Source: Actibacterium sp. 188UL27-1
GTDB lineage: Bacteria > Pseudomonadota > Alphaproteobacteria > Rhodobacterales > Rhodobacteraceae
Assembly: GCF_016901225.1 (NCBI RefSeq)
Contig: NZ_JAFEUL010000017.1
Coordinates: 36,917 to 100,916 of the forward strand
Reading direction: 5' to 3'
DNA: 64,000 nucleotides
The position numbers were made by a program, and so were the translations under genes. Positions 34,117-42,960 of this stretch are shown in pieces (position 1 is the stretch's first letter; the number at the start of each line of letters is the position of its first letter). The notes under the pieces are model-generated. The model saw only the letters and a program-made list of their open reading frames with translations, did no database searches and was not told where the DNA came from.

Positions 34117-34962
34117 ATGACAAAGATGCAAGATATCGAGACGGATTATCATTACGGGGTCATGCGCCGTGCTTTGGATGTGATCGACGCTGCTGACGGC
34201 GAGGTGTCGCTGGAAACGCTGGCAGCCCAGATGCAGATGAGCCCCGCCCATTTCCAACGGCTGTTCAGTCAATGGGTTGGCGTCTCGCCCAAGCGTTACC
34301 AGCAATACCTGACGATTGGCCATGCCAAAGCGTTGCTGCGCGACCGCTACACAATGCTGGAGGCCGCAGATGAGGTTGGCCTTTCGGGCAGCGGTCGTCT
34401 GCATGACCTGTTTCTGCGGTGGGAAGCAATGAGCCCCGGTGCCTTCGCCCAGAAAGGTACAGGCCTGACGATCCACTATGGATGGTTCGACAGCCCCTTT
34501 GGCGAGGCGCTCGCCATGGGCACCGATCAGGGCCTGTGCGGCCTGGCCTTCAGCGCGGAATACGGGCGGGCGGCGACGATGGCCGACATGCAATCCCGCT
34601 GGCCCAACGCAACCTATGCCCAGGCCGCGGACCGGATCAAACCCTGGGTCGAAGCAACCTTTGCCCTGCGTGGCGAGGCACAGTTGCACATGATCGGCGC
34701 GCCGTTTCAAATCAAGGTGTGGGAGGCGCTGTTATCCATCCCCTCGGGTCAGGTCACCACTTATTCCGAGATCGCAGGCGCCATCGGCCACCCGAAAGCC
34801 GTGCGCGCCGTGGGCACCGCCGTGGGACGCAACCCCGTCAGCTTCCTGATCCCCTGCCACCGCGCCATGCGTAAATCCGGCGGGCTAGGTGGCTATCATT
34901 GGGGTCTGCCCGTCAAACGCGCCATGTTGGCCTATGAATCTGCCCGTGCCGAGGCTGTCTGA
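34117..34962 (+). CDS. Ada-like bifunctional AraC-type regulator and methylated-DNA--cysteine methyltransferase
   Basis: A 281-residue protein with two parts. Residues about 5-100 are an AraC-type HTH (SLETLAAQMQMSPAHFQRLFSQWVGVSPKRYQQYL). The C-terminal half is an O6-alkylguanine-DNA alkyltransferase with the acceptor motif IPCHRAM (Cys247) and the preceding VTTYSEIAGAIGHPKAVRAVGTAVGRNPVSFLIPCH. It lacks the N-terminal zinc/phosphotriester domain of E. coli Ada, so it cannot be methyl-activated in the same way. It is divergent from nth, so two repair genes share a 111-base control region. GGGAG precedes the ATG at 34117. Confidence 0.93.
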   Translation: MTKMQDIETDYHYGVMRRALDVIDAADGEVSLETLAAQMQMSPAHFQRLFSQWVGVSPKRYQQYLTIGHAKALLRDRYTMLEAADEVGLSGSGRLHDLFLRWEAMSPGAFAQKGTGLTIHYGWFDSPFGEALAMGTDQGLCGLAFSAEYGRAATMADMQSRWPNATYAQAADRIKPWVEATFALRGEAQLHMIGAPFQIKVWEALLSIPSGQVTTYSEIAGAIGHPKAVRAVGTAVGRNPVSFLIPCHRAMRKSGGLGGYHWGLPVKRAMLAYESARAEAV

Positions 34963-35083
34963 CAGCTCGGCGATATACCCCACCCGTGGCAGGAACTCGC
35001 CGACATTTGGACTGTTGATATTGGATAGCGGAGCGCTTTCGGGTCTATCTTGCGCCAAATCGCATAAACCAAGAGGCAGTCTC

Positions 35084-35743
35084 ATGCGTTCACGTTTACC
35101 AATTTTCGCCACCCTGGCTGGGGCCGTTATCTTGGCCGGGTGCACGGATCCTGCAACCATCGGCAATGGCCAAAACAAGACACGTGATGGGGCCTTGCTA
35201 GGCGGCGCCATCGGTGCGGTCACCGGGATCATCGCGGGTGATGATGCTGAATCGCGTCGCAGAGGCGCGGCGATCGGGGGTGCGTTAGGGGCGGGTGTCG
35301 GCGCCGCCATCGGCAACCAGTTGGACAAGCAGGCCGCCGAGCTGGAACAGAACCTACAAGGCGACGGCGTGCGGATCGTGAATACCGGCGAACGCCTGAT
35401 CGTGACGATGCCGCAAGATATCCTTTTTGCCACGGACAGTGCCCAGTTGCAGCCTGCCCTAAGGTCCGATTTGCTGATCTTGGCGCGTAGTCTGAACGAT
35501 TATCCCAACACGTCGGTCGATATCGTGGGCCATACCGACAATACGGGCGAGGCTGGCTATAACCAGCAATTGTCTGCGCGGCGTGCGCAATCCGTATCAT
35601 CCGTGTTGGTCAGCGGTGGCGTGAACGGCGGTCGCCTGCGCACCTATGGTCGGGGGGAAGATGCACCGATTGCCTCTAACCTGACCCCGGAGGGGCGCGC
35701 CCAGAACCGCCGGGTTGAGATCATCATCATCCCAAACAGCTAA
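35084..35743 (+). CDS. OmpA-family outer-membrane lipoprotein (YiaD/Pal-like)
   Basis: A 219-residue lipoprotein: signal peptide MRSRLPIFATLAGAVILAGC, with the lipobox Cys lipidated. It continues with a glycine-zipper stretch (GGAIGAVTGIIAGDDAESRRRGAAIGGALGAGVGAAIG) that can insert into the membrane. The C-terminal OmpA domain carries FATDSAQLQP, SVDIVGHTDNTGEAGYNQQLSARRAQSV and GRGEDAPIASNLTPEGRAQNRRVEIIII, the peptidoglycan diaminopimelate-binding pattern. It links the outer membrane to the cell wall. The open frame extends upstream, but the signal peptide fixes the start at 35084. Confidence 0.93.
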   Translation: MRSRLPIFATLAGAVILAGCTDPATIGNGQNKTRDGALLGGAIGAVTGIIAGDDAESRRRGAAIGGALGAGVGAAIGNQLDKQAAELEQNLQGDGVRIVNTGERLIVTMPQDILFATDSAQLQPALRSDLLILARSLNDYPNTSVDIVGHTDNTGEAGYNQQLSARRAQSVSSVLVSGGVNGGRLRTYGRGEDAPIASNLTPEGRAQNRRVEIIIIPNS

Positions 35744-35815
35744 TAGGTTTGGACGGACCTTGGTCTTCCTTCGCTGAAACGAGGTCAGCCCGGACTTGAA
35801 AGTCCTCGCGCGAAG

Positions 35816-35834
35816 TGGTCAGATTAAGTGACCA
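35816..35834. promoter_or_regulatory. Likely GntR/FadR-family operator
   Basis: Inverted repeat TGGTCA (35816-35821), 7 bases, TGACCA (35829-35834), 17 bases before the regulator start codon. TGGTC/GACCA half-sites are characteristic of FadR-type GntR regulators, suggesting autoregulation. Nearby GAGGTCA and GTGACC may be further half-sites. Confidence 0.5.
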
Positions 35835-35850
35835 ATTCGCGCGGGTGACC

Positions 35851-36621
35851 ATGCCTTTCCAAAAGATCGAGTCCGAAAAGCTGAGCGACGCTGTTGTGCG
35901 CCAGATCGAGGAACTGATTTTACGGGGTATCCTGCGCCCTGGTGAACGCTTGCCCGCCGAGCGGGAACTGGCGGAGCGTCTGGGCGTCTCTCGCCCTTCC
36001 CTGCGCGAAGCGATCTCAAACCTGCAAGAAATTGGCTTGCTGTCAACCAAGGCCGGATCCGGCGTGTTTGTGGCTGACGTTCTGGGGTCAGCTTTTGCAC
36101 CTGCCTTGGTCAAGCTGTTCGCGACCCATGATGAAGCGGTTTTCGACTACCTTGATTTTCGCCGCGACATGGAAGGGCTGGCCGCCGCCCGCGCTGCGCG
36201 GTTGGGCAGCGACACCGACCTGAAACTGGTCGATGCGCTGTTTGAGCAGATGAAGGCGGCGCATCAAAAACGCAAACCAGATCATGAGGCGCAGCTGGAT
36301 GCCGAGTTTCACATGGCTATCATTGAGGCCAGTCATAACGTGGTGATGCTGCACATGATGCGGTCGATCTATGATCTGCTGCGCGAAGGTGTGTTCTACA
36401 ACCGGCAGGTTATGTTCAAACAGCGCACGACCCGGGACGCCTTGTTGGACCAGCACGGGCGGATCAACACGGCCTTGCAATCCCGGGACCCGGATGCTGC
36501 TCGTGCCGCGGTCGAGGCTCATTTGGATTTTGTCGAGATCGCGCTCAAGGATCAGATCAAAGCCGACCGCAACGAGGTGATCGCCCGACAGCGGCTCAGC
36601 AAGGTCGATGAACGTATTTGA
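35851..36621 (+). CDS. GntR-family transcriptional regulator, FadR/PdhR subfamily
   Basis: A 256-residue regulator. The N-terminal winged helix has VVRQIEELILRGILRPGERLPAERELAERLGVSRPSLREAISNLQEIGLLSTKAGSGVFV. The C-terminal FCD domain has the metal-binding His/Asp pattern (DAEFHMAIIEASHN, HGRINTALQSRDPDAARAAVEAHLDF). Members such as PdhR and LldR respond to pyruvate or lactate, but the ligand here is unknown. I start at ATG 35851; a frame-open GTG upstream at 35815 lies in the operator. It is probably autoregulated through the palindrome upstream. Confidence 0.9.
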   Translation: MPFQKIESEKLSDAVVRQIEELILRGILRPGERLPAERELAERLGVSRPSLREAISNLQEIGLLSTKAGSGVFVADVLGSAFAPALVKLFATHDEAVFDYLDFRRDMEGLAAARAARLGSDTDLKLVDALFEQMKAAHQKRKPDHEAQLDAEFHMAIIEASHNVVMLHMMRSIYDLLREGVFYNRQVMFKQRTTRDALLDQHGRINTALQSRDPDAARAAVEAHLDFVEIALKDQIKADRNEVIARQRLSKVDERI

Positions 36622-36653
36622 GTTTCAGGTGCTTGGGATCCGTTAAGCAAGTT

Positions 36654-36711
36654 CGACAGGTTGGGGGCCAGCCCCCAAAAAAAACCCGGGATATTTTAGA
36701 ACATATAATGG
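36654..36711. repeat. Dispersed intergenic palindromic element, copy near atpF
   Basis: A hairpin TTGGGGGC-ca-GCCCCCAA (36660-36677), then an A-tract, then a block whose complement reads TGTTCTAAAATATCCCGGG. The same pairing of an AAATATCCCGGG block with a GGGGGCtgGCCCCC hairpin occurs at 50590-50657. Both copies sit at gene ends. Confidence 0.6.
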
Positions 36712-36750
36712 AGTGCCTGGCCAAAGCCACCGTCGGGCGGATTTCTACGC

Positions 36751-36779
36751 AAAAGCCCGACCAAATTGGCCGGGCTTTC
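36751..36779 (-). terminator. Terminator of the atp operon
   Basis: Read on the minus strand: AAAGCCCG, an 11-base loop (itself containing CCAATTTGG), CGGGCTTT, then T. It starts 24 bases after the atpF stop and is the best terminator candidate for the operon. Confidence 0.7.
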
Positions 36780-36802
36780 AGAATTCCCATTGCAAAATGA
36801 TG

Positions 36803-37360
36803 TTAGTGGAGCTTGGCACCGACATCTTTGATAGCCGCGTCTATTAAGGCGTTGCCATCGGTCTTGGACATATCCTTGGCCACGATATCCCCGGCAGCGG
36901 CGACCGCAACCGAAATGGCAGTGTCGCGCACCTCACGAATGGCCGAAGCTTCGGCAGAGGCAATTTGGTCTTCGGCGGCTTGCATCCGGCGGGCAATGGA
37001 CGTTTCCAGGTCAACCTTAGCCTGATCCGCGGCCAGCTGCGCCTCTTCACGGGCCTGTGCCACGATGCGCTCTGATTGCTCCGCCACATCTTTTTGCTTG
37101 CGCTCGAAATCGGCAACGACCGTTTGGGCCTCTTCACGTAGCGCGCGCGCCTCGTCGAGATCCCGGCGGATATCGTCGGCACGTTTGTCGAGCAGGCCCG
37201 TCAGCATAGCCGGAACGTTGAAATAGACCAACACGCCAATGAACAGCAGGAACGCGATCAGCACCACGAAATCAGTATTGCCGAGGGAGAAGAAAGGACC
37301 CGATGCAGCCAAAGCCGGGCTGGCTGTCAAACCCAGTGCAATTGCGATCAGACGGGTCAA
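36803..37360 (-). CDS. atpF: F0F1 ATP synthase subunit b
   Basis: A 185-residue peripheral stalk subunit. One N-terminal membrane helix ([32 protein letters not shown]) is followed by a long charged helical domain that forms a right-handed coiled coil with b' and holds the F1 part. The length and heptad-like spacing are typical. It overlaps the b' gene by 4 bases and is the last gene of the atpI-B-E-X-F order. The soluble F1 genes are elsewhere, as usual in Rhodobacterales. Confidence 0.94.
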   Translation of the reverse strand: MTRLIAIALGLTASPALAASGPFFSLGNTDFVVLIAFLLFIGVLVYFNVPAMLTGLLDKRADDIRRDLDEARALREEAQTVVADFERKQKDVAEQSERIVAQAREEAQLAADQAKVDLETSIARRMQAAEDQIASAEASAIREVRDTAISVAVAAAGDIVAKDMSKTDGNALIDAAIKDVGAKLH

Positions 37361-37893
37361 TACGCACCACCTTTCAAACGGGCATCCACTGCCTTGGCAA
37401 CTGCGGCGCTGTCCGCCTTGCCGCCTAAGGTTGCCACGATTTCCGCTGCGGTATCTTTGGCAACTTCGGCCACGCTGGACAGGGCGCTTTCGCGGATCTC
37501 GTTGATATGGGCCTCGCTTTCGCTGGACCGCGCCGCAATCTCGGCATCCGCCTTGGCGATTGCGTCGTTCAGATCAGCCTGGATCTCGGCCTTGGTCTCT
37601 GTCGCGATCTTCTGCGCCTCTGCCCGGGCATCAGCCAAGGCTTTCTTATAAGCATCCTCCGCCGCGACAGCCTTCAACTTTAACTCTTCAGCGGCGGCAA
37701 TATCATTTGTTATCGTCCCGCTTCGCTCGGCCAGAACCGCCGCAATGCGAGGCAAGGCGGTGCGCGACAGAATGTAATAAATCGCCCCAAGAGAAACGAT
37801 CAACCAGAAGATCTGGTTGGGAAAGGTCGAGAAATCCAGCTGCGGCATGCCCGCGCCGCTGGCCTCTGCTACGCTGTTTGCGTCGTCCGCCAT
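37357..37893 (-). CDS. atpX: F0F1 ATP synthase subunit b'
   Basis: A 178-residue second stalk subunit, distinct from atpF. It has a membrane helix ([34 protein letters not shown]) followed by a helical tail rich in Ala/Lys/Glu. In Rhodobacter capsulatus the b' gene lies between atpE and atpF in an atpIBEXF operon, the same order as here. The b/b' heterodimer is typical of photosynthetic bacteria, their relatives and chloroplasts. The 4-base overlap with atpF argues for coupled translation and 1:1 stoichiometry. Confidence 0.93.
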   Translation of the reverse strand: MADDANSVAEASGAGMPQLDFSTFPNQIFWLIVSLGAIYYILSRTALPRIAAVLAERSGTITNDIAAAEELKLKAVAAEDAYKKALADARAEAQKIATETKAEIQADLNDAIAKADAEIAARSSESEAHINEIRESALSSVAEVAKDTAAEIVATLGGKADSAAVAKAVDARLKGGAY

Positions 37894-37967
37894 TGCGTCC
37901 TCCTGAAACCTTTAAAATCACTGGACGGACCGCAAAGCCCGCCCAGCCGTAAGGATCAGCGTCTGTC

Positions 37968-38204
37968 TTAAACGGCAAACATCAGCAGCAAAGCGACGAG
38001 GAACGAGAAGATCCCCAAAGCTTCGGCAAATGCGATACCGATGAACAGCGTAGCGGTTTGCGCAGCGGCAGCCGACGGATTGCGCAGGGCACCCGCCAGG
38101 AAGTTACCGGCAACGTGGCCCACACCGATGGCAGCAGCGCCCGACCCGATTGCGGCCAGACCAGCACCGATGAATTGACCCATGTTTGCAATATCGCCTT
38201 CCAT
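37968..38204 (-). CDS. atpE: F0F1 ATP synthase subunit c
   Basis: A 78-residue proteolipid with two membrane helices. Helix 1 has the Gly-rich packing pattern [21 protein letters not shown], helix 2 is [24 protein letters not shown], and the proton-binding carboxylate is Glu61. The polar loop RNPSAAAAQ binds the rotor stalk. The sequence suggests a proton- rather than sodium-type ring. It is flanked by atpB and atpX, with SD-like AGGAGACATC upstream. Confidence 0.97.
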   Translation of the reverse strand: MEGDIANMGQFIGAGLAAIGSGAAAIGVGHVAGNFLAGALRNPSAAAAQTATLFIGIAFAEALGIFSFLVALLLMFAV

Positions 38205-38263
38205 TGAGATGTCTCCTTACGGTTGGAAGTTTGTATGAGGTGGGTTTGCCGCCCACCGATCAT

Positions 38264-39016
38264 TTAGTGATGCGGATGCAGCGCGTCCTTCAGGTACACG
38301 CATGTCAGGATGGTGAAGACGTACGCCTGGATGAAGGCCACCAGCACCTCAAGCGCGTAGAACGCGGTGATGCCCAGGATAGCCACGGGCGCAATCACAG
38401 CGCTGGCAGCAAAACCTGCAAACACCTTGATCACCGCGTGGCCCGCCATGATGTTGCCCGCCAAACGAATGGAATGACTAACGGGACGCACGAAATAGCT
38501 GATCACCTCAATGATCGCCAGAACAGGCCGCAACGGCAGCGGTGCGGAGGCAACCCAGAAAAGGCTCAAGAAACCTGCGCCGTTCCGAGCAAAGCCAACA
38601 ACCGTCACGGTGATGAACACGGCCAGGGCCAATACTACGGTCACCGCGAAGTGGGAGGTTGTGGTAAAACTCATCGGGATCAGGCCCAGAAAATTGGCCA
38701 GCACGATAAACATGAACAATGTCATAATGTAGGGGAAGAATTTGACCGCATCCTTGCCCGCCACATCAACGACCATCTTATAGACGAAGCCATAGGCCAG
38801 TTCGGCAATGGATTGCCCACGTGTCGGGATTATCGCGCGCCCCTTCGTGGACATGACCAGCAACAAGAACACACATACAACCGCCAAGGCCATCCAAAGT
38901 GTTACGTTGGTGATAGAATACCACGCAACAGGACCGTCATTGAACAGGTTCTTGACCTCGAACTGGTCAAAGGGATGGATCTCGAAACCGCCTTCAGCTT
39001 TCTCTTCGTTCGCCAT
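38264..39016 (-). CDS. atpB: F0F1 ATP synthase subunit a
   Basis: A 250-residue membrane subunit that forms the proton half-channels. The essential Arg lies in the helix [20 protein letters not shown], and the C-terminal helix [24 protein letters not shown] is typical. About five helices are visible. It is placed between atpI (2 bases upstream) and atpE, and works against the c ring to convert proton flow into rotation. Confidence 0.96.
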   Translation of the reverse strand: MANEEKAEGGFEIHPFDQFEVKNLFNDGPVAWYSITNVTLWMALAVVCVFLLLVMSTKGRAIIPTRGQSIAELAYGFVYKMVVDVAGKDAVKFFPYIMTLFMFIVLANFLGLIPMSFTTTSHFAVTVVLALAVFITVTVVGFARNGAGFLSLFWVASAPLPLRPVLAIIEVISYFVRPVSHSIRLAGNIMAGHAVIKVFAGFAASAVIAPVAILGITAFYALEVLVAFIQAYVFTILTCVYLKDALHPHH

Positions 39017-39018
39017 CT

Positions 39019-39363
39019 CTAATCCTTTTCGCCCTCGGTCGCATCTTTGTCCGTGATGGCACGATCCACCGCGTCCGACTGTATCTCCTGTGCCGTGCGC
39101 AGCATGACCCGCACCCCAGCCGCAAATCCCAGAAGCGTGAACAGCACCAGCAAGATCGGCAGCGTGCCAAACAGCACATCCAGTCCGTAGCCAATACTGA
39201 AACCGATCAAAAGACCGGCCACCAGTTCCGTCACCATCCGCCAGCCGGCTTGCGCCTGGGAATAATGCTCATCTGCCCTCGGTTGCGGAGCCTGTGTCTC
39301 TTTTAGCGCGTCAATGCGATCTTCCAGTTTCCTCAACCGGTCAGCATCGTGCGGATCAGACAT
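39019..39363 (-). CDS. atpI: F0F1 ATP synthase assembly protein AtpI
   Basis: A 114-residue protein with a hydrophilic N-terminus ([22 protein letters not shown], probably coiled coil) and two membrane helices ([25 protein letters not shown] and [20 protein letters not shown]). AtpI helps assemble the c ring and may bind Mg2+. It heads the atp operon. The open frame extends upstream, but the start at ATG 39363 fits the family. An ArsR-type gene begins 194 bases away in the opposite direction. Confidence 0.92.
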   Translation of the reverse strand: MSDPHDADRLRKLEDRIDALKETQAPQPRADEHYSQAQAGWRMVTELVAGLLIGFSIGYGLDVLFGTLPILLVLFTLLGFAAGVRVMLRTAQEIQSDAVDRAITDKDATEGEKD

Positions 39364-39510
39364 AGGCCACCCCCATGGACGGACGACGCGTACATTATGC
39401 AGCGGTAGCGTGGGTGTCAACGACCCTCTCTGCCAGTCAAGCCATTGATAGCATTGAAATTTATTTCTCACCCGTTCAGGTCTCGCCGTCGCAGATGCCA
39501 AGAGGCAAAT

Positions 39511-39526
39511 TCAACCAACTGGTTGA
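39511..39526. promoter_or_regulatory. Inverted repeat TCAACC-aact-GGTTGA overlapping a -35
   Basis: Perfect 6-bp arms with a 4-base spacer, 31 bases before the ArsR start. The right arm overlaps a -35-like TTGACG (39523-39528) whose 17-base spacer leads to CTAAGC. This is a plausible autorepression operator of the ArsR protein, in the gap shared with atpI. Confidence 0.45.
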
Positions 39527-39557
39527 CGATTACTGTAGCTCGACGCTAAGCCGCCGC

Positions 39558-39914
39558 ATGCCAACTACACTCGACACAGTTTTTGCCGCTTTGGCCGACC
39601 CGACCCGTCGTGCGATCCTGGGGATGCTGTTGGAAGATGACATGGCCGTCACAGATGTGGCCGACCCGTTTGAGATGTCACTGGCTGCCATCTCAAAGCA
39701 TCTGAGCATTCTCACCCGCGCAGGACTGATCACGCAGGAAAAGCGAGGTCGCGTCAAATGGTGCAAGCTAGAGCCCGATGCGATGCGGGACGCCTCGATC
39801 TGGATGCAGGGTTTTGGCCAGTTCGAGGCGGTAAATCTCGACGCTTTCGAACGTTTCTTGGAAACCGAGTTGGAGCCGCTCACCACTCCCGCGCCTGCTC
39901 CTTCAAATACTTGA
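39558..39914 (+). CDS. ArsR-family transcriptional regulator
   Basis: A 118-residue winged-helix repressor: LDTVFAALADPTRRAILGMLLEDD is the family signature, with the recognition helix in FEMSLAAISKHLSILTRAGLITQEKRGRVKWCKL. No canonical metal-binding ELCVCDL cysteines are seen, so the signal is unlikely to be a metal at that site. The open frame allows ATG 39495, but I choose 39558 because family homology begins there and the putative promoter and operator lie before it. It converges with the LysR gene, overlapping by 35 bases, and is divergent from the atp operon. The target is unknown. Confidence 0.85.
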   Translation: MPTTLDTVFAALADPTRRAILGMLLEDDMAVTDVADPFEMSLAAISKHLSILTRAGLITQEKRGRVKWCKLEPDAMRDASIWMQGFGQFEAVNLDAFERFLETELEPLTTPAPAPSNT

Positions 39915-40755
39915 CCAATGTCTGGACCTTCGCCGTCCGGTGCAAATCGACATGGGTGACCAGCCAAACCTGGACCGACCATTCAGGCCGGGGTTCGATC
40001 ATCTGAACAATTTCGGGGCGGATATCAGCCTCATAGCAAGGTAAAAACCCGATCCCGGCCCCGTGAAGCACAGCATCCTCGGCCGCCCGCAATTGCGAGG
40101 CGCGAAAGACGATCCGTTCCTGCGGGATCGTTCGCTCAAGCCATTGGAAAAACGGCGCGCGGCTCATCCGATCCTCTGACCCGATAAACCGGTGTTTGGA
40201 CCATTGCCCTTCGACAAGGCTGCCTTGCTGCTGGACGTAGTTTTGCGTGGCGCAAAGCGTAAAATGCTGCGTGAAGAAAGACTGAACCACGTTGTCGGGT
40301 TCCTGGGGTTGGTTGCCGGCGCGGATCGCCACGTGCGCTTCACCATATTCCAGCCGCAAGACGCGCTCGTCGGTGACAAACCGGATCCGCACTTCGGGGT
40401 GGGCTTCCTGAAACGCCACCAGGATGGGCGTCAAACGCGGGGACATGATCGGCAGGCTGGTGATGATCAATTCACCGGTGACATCCGACCCAAGCCCTTT
40501 GATCCGACCCGCCAATTGGGAAAACTGATCATCTGTGGCTTGGGCGACCAGCAAAAGATCGTCGCCCGCTTCGGTTGGGGTATAGCCGCGCGCATGCCGC
40601 TGGAACAGTTTCGTTCCCAGCCGCCCCTCTAACGCATCGATATGGCGGATCACGGTTGCGTGATGGACACCCAGAACCTCAGCCGCGCCTGAAACTGTTC
40701 CAAGCCTGGCCACGTGGTACGCCGTTCTCACTTCGTCCCATGCATCCAAAGACAT
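39880..40755 (-). CDS. LysR-family transcriptional regulator
   Basis: A 291-residue regulator. The N-terminal HTH is TVSGAAEVLGVHHATVIRHIDALEGRLGTKLFQRHARGYTPTEAG, followed by a substrate-binding domain (from about residue 90). It is divergent from azoR with a 210-base gap that contains the palindrome-like GTGCGCCAGTGCAC and an AT-rich stretch, so it very likely controls azoR and itself. The effector could be a quinone or azo compound (inference). Confidence 0.9.
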   Translation of the reverse strand: MSLDAWDEVRTAYHVARLGTVSGAAEVLGVHHATVIRHIDALEGRLGTKLFQRHARGYTPTEAGDDLLLVAQATDDQFSQLAGRIKGLGSDVTGELIITSLPIMSPRLTPILVAFQEAHPEVRIRFVTDERVLRLEYGEAHVAIRAGNQPQEPDNVVQSFFTQHFTLCATQNYVQQQGSLVEGQWSKHRFIGSEDRMSRAPFFQWLERTIPQERIVFRASQLRAAEDAVLHGAGIGFLPCYEADIRPEIVQMIEPRPEWSVQVWLVTHVDLHRTAKVQTLVKYLKEQAREW

Positions 40756-40965
40756 GGCTGTATTCCTTTTAATTCTCTTGCCCGAATGTCCGCCTTAGGT
40801 AAGCATGCGCCTCGCAGATTAAATGGCACGGTGTCACGCAAAGTTCAGAGGTCGTGATAAGTGCGCCAGTGCACACGTTCTGTAAATCTATGCGTGTTTT
40901 GTTTTTTTATGCCTTGGCTAGCTTAAGGTCAATAAGTGTTACTTTCAGCAGCCAAGGAGCATATG

Positions 40966-41550
40966 ATGGCCACCAAAACCGTCCTTCGCCTGGACGCCTC
41001 TGCCCGCACGACCGGATCGGTCACACGGGACCTCACAGACCGGATTATCGATCGGCTGAACCCGGATTGCGTGATCCCGCGCGACCTGGCACATCCGCTT
41101 CCCCATATCGACGGCGATTGGATCGCCGCCAATTTCACCCCCTTCGCCGATCGCAGCCCGGCCCAGGTGGAAAAGCTGGCCCTGTCCGACTGTCTGGTCA
41201 AAGAGATCACCCACGCTGACACGCTTGTCATCGGTGCGCCCGTCTACAATTTCGGGGTGCCTGCCGCGCTGAAAGCCTGGATTGACTTGATCGCGCGCCC
41301 CGGCGTCACGTTCGAGTATTCTGATGCCGGGCCCGTCGGCCTCCTGCAGAACAAGCGCGCCATTATCGCCATGGCCTCTGGCGGCACCGCCATCGGCTCA
41401 AAGGCGGACTATGCCAGCGCCTATTTACACCATGTCATGGGCTTCATCGGCATCACAGACGTCGAACTTGTCACCGCCGATCAGGTGATGGTCGATGCAG
41501 ACCGCGCCCTGGCACAGGCCAGCGATCAGGTGCAGCGACTGGCCGCCTAA
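40966..41550 (+). CDS. azoR: FMN-dependent NADH-azoreductase/quinone reductase
   Basis: A 194-residue flavodoxin-fold enzyme of the AzoR type. The FMN-binding region is RLDASARTTGSVTRDLTDRI, the second motif is LVIGAPVYNFGVPAALKAWIDLIARPGVTFEY, and the third is AIIAMASGGT. It reduces quinones and azo dyes with NADH, probably detoxifying quinones. AAGGAG lies 6 bases before ATG 40966, which I prefer to the adjacent ATG 40963. The gene end overlaps the convergent HIT gene by 4 bases. Probably under LysR control. Confidence 0.92.
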   Translation: MATKTVLRLDASARTTGSVTRDLTDRIIDRLNPDCVIPRDLAHPLPHIDGDWIAANFTPFADRSPAQVEKLALSDCLVKEITHADTLVIGAPVYNFGVPAALKAWIDLIARPGVTFEYSDAGPVGLLQNKRAIIAMASGGTAIGSKADYASAYLHHVMGFIGITDVELVTADQVMVDADRALAQASDQVQRLAA

Positions 41551-41930
41551 CCGCCGCGCGGCAGGATCGCACCCAATGAATGCCCGCCCACCAGGTGCAT
41601 GTGCATATGCGGCACTTCCTGGTTGGCGGCCGGACCGGCATTCGACAGGAGCCGGTAACCTTCATGACCGTCGACAGGGCAGACATTCTCCGTCTGACAA
41701 ATCCTGCCCAGAGCGCGAGTGAAATCAACGATTTCCACCGGATCCGCCTCGGCTGCAAAGTGGTCAAAACTGACATATGCTCCCTTCGGGATCACGAGCA
41801 CATGGACCGGGGCATGCGGTTGAATATCGCGAAAGGCCAAGCTGTGCTCCGTCTCCAGCACCGTATCATTCGGGATCTCGCCCCGCAGGATCTTGGCGAA
41901 GATATTCTGATCGTCATAGTCATAAGACAT
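41547..41930 (-). CDS. HIT-family nucleotide hydrolase/transferase (HINT-like)
   Basis: A 127-residue histidine triad protein. The triad motif is HMHMHLVGG near the C-terminus, preceded by NAGPAANQEVPHMHMH. The N-terminal part FAKILRGEIPNDTVLETEHSLAFRDIQPHAPVHVLVIPK is typical of HINT1-type AMP-lysine/phosphoramidate hydrolases. The biological substrate is uncertain. It is convergent with azoR and follows the GT14-type gene by about 100 bases on the same strand. Confidence 0.93.
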   Translation of the reverse strand: MSYDYDDQNIFAKILRGEIPNDTVLETEHSLAFRDIQPHAPVHVLVIPKGAYVSFDHFAAEADPVEIVDFTRALGRICQTENVCPVDGHEGYRLLSNAGPAANQEVPHMHMHLVGGHSLGAILPRGG

Positions 41931-42033
41931 GGGCGGAGCCTTCCCAATCGCTCAATTGCCAACGGCCCCTTACCGGCCCTCCCTCTTATGAGCGCGATCT
42001 CCACAAGTTCGCAAGGGGCATACGTGGCATGGA

Positions 42034-42960
42034 TCAACCTGTCTGTGCCAAGTCGGCTGCCGTGTGATCTGCCATCACAGCCTGCTGCTGGGTCATCACG
42101 TCCAAACCAGTCAAAAGGTGTGGCGGCCCCTTGCGGTAAAGATCCAGCAACCCCGGCCGTAACGCGACCGCAGCACTTTCCGCCTCACTGACAAAGAATT
42201 CCGGACGTTTCATCAACATGGCATGGTCCAGCGCCCGGGCCTCCGTGGCCGTCACGGTGAAAGTCGGCGATTTCGGCACGACTTGAAACCCTGGCACCAG
42301 ATGCCGTGTCAGGGTCTGAAAAACGGTCTCGGCTGGGTATGCGGTTGTGCGAAAAAATCGCTTTATATCGGGCCGGACCGCCATGAAATCCAAAATCCTC
42401 ATCACACTGGCCCGCCGCAGACACCACCACGGGCTGCCCGCCATCATCTGCAAATCCGCTGGTGCAGTCCGCGTCAGGCCAAGCTTGCGCTGCCAGCCGA
42501 CGCTGGATTGATAAAGCCTGGGCCACCGGAGCGGACTGATCACATGACGATACCGCAACCAATCCCCCTCTGACCCCAGAAGTGGACGACTTTCAACGAA
42601 ATCGCGATCATCCGTGGCCAAAGCGGCACGGATATGTGCCGCCGGTTTGATCGGCACACAGGTCTCCGACATCAGGTAAAAATGGCTGGCATCGGGGAAC
42701 TGCGCCAAACCGACCCGTGCGGCGTGGATCGTCGCCCGAACCATCGACCAGTCCCGGCGGTCACCGATCATCCGGCGGGTCGACACGACCACGTTGGGGT
42801 AATCACCCAAGGTCTCTGCGATCCGCTTATGGTTGGAACGCGGCGCCGCACCATCATACTGCACTACGACACCATCGCCGGTGCCGGCCAGCGTCTTGGC
42901 CTGCGCAACCACCACATTCGTTGCTCCACCAGACACCAAAAGATAGGCGATCTGTGTCAT
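42034..42960 (-). CDS. Glycosyltransferase, family 14-like (core-2/I-branching type)
   Basis: A 308-residue protein. The features FYLMSETCVPIKP, GSPWWCLRRASVMRILDF and PAETVFQTL match the pattern of GT14 beta-N-acetylglucosaminyl/xylosyltransferases (S-x-x-D/C-x-P, GS.WW.L, DE..F/T). It probably adds a GlcNAc- or xylose-type sugar to a surface polysaccharide or glycan. I start at ATG 42960, which has AAGGGGG 5 bases upstream, rather than 42981. It has no recognised sugar-nucleotide or capsule neighbours. Confidence 0.75.
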   Translation of the reverse strand: MTQIAYLLVSGGATNVVVAQAKTLAGTGDGVVVQYDGAAPRSNHKRIAETLGDYPNVVVSTRRMIGDRRDWSMVRATIHAARVGLAQFPDASHFYLMSETCVPIKPAAHIRAALATDDRDFVESRPLLGSEGDWLRYRHVISPLRWPRLYQSSVGWQRKLGLTRTAPADLQMMAGSPWWCLRRASVMRILDFMAVRPDIKRFFRTTAYPAETVFQTLTRHLVPGFQVVPKSPTFTVTATEARALDHAMLMKRPEFFVSEAESAAVALRPGLLDLYRKGPPHLLTGLDVMTQQQAVMADHTAADLAQTG

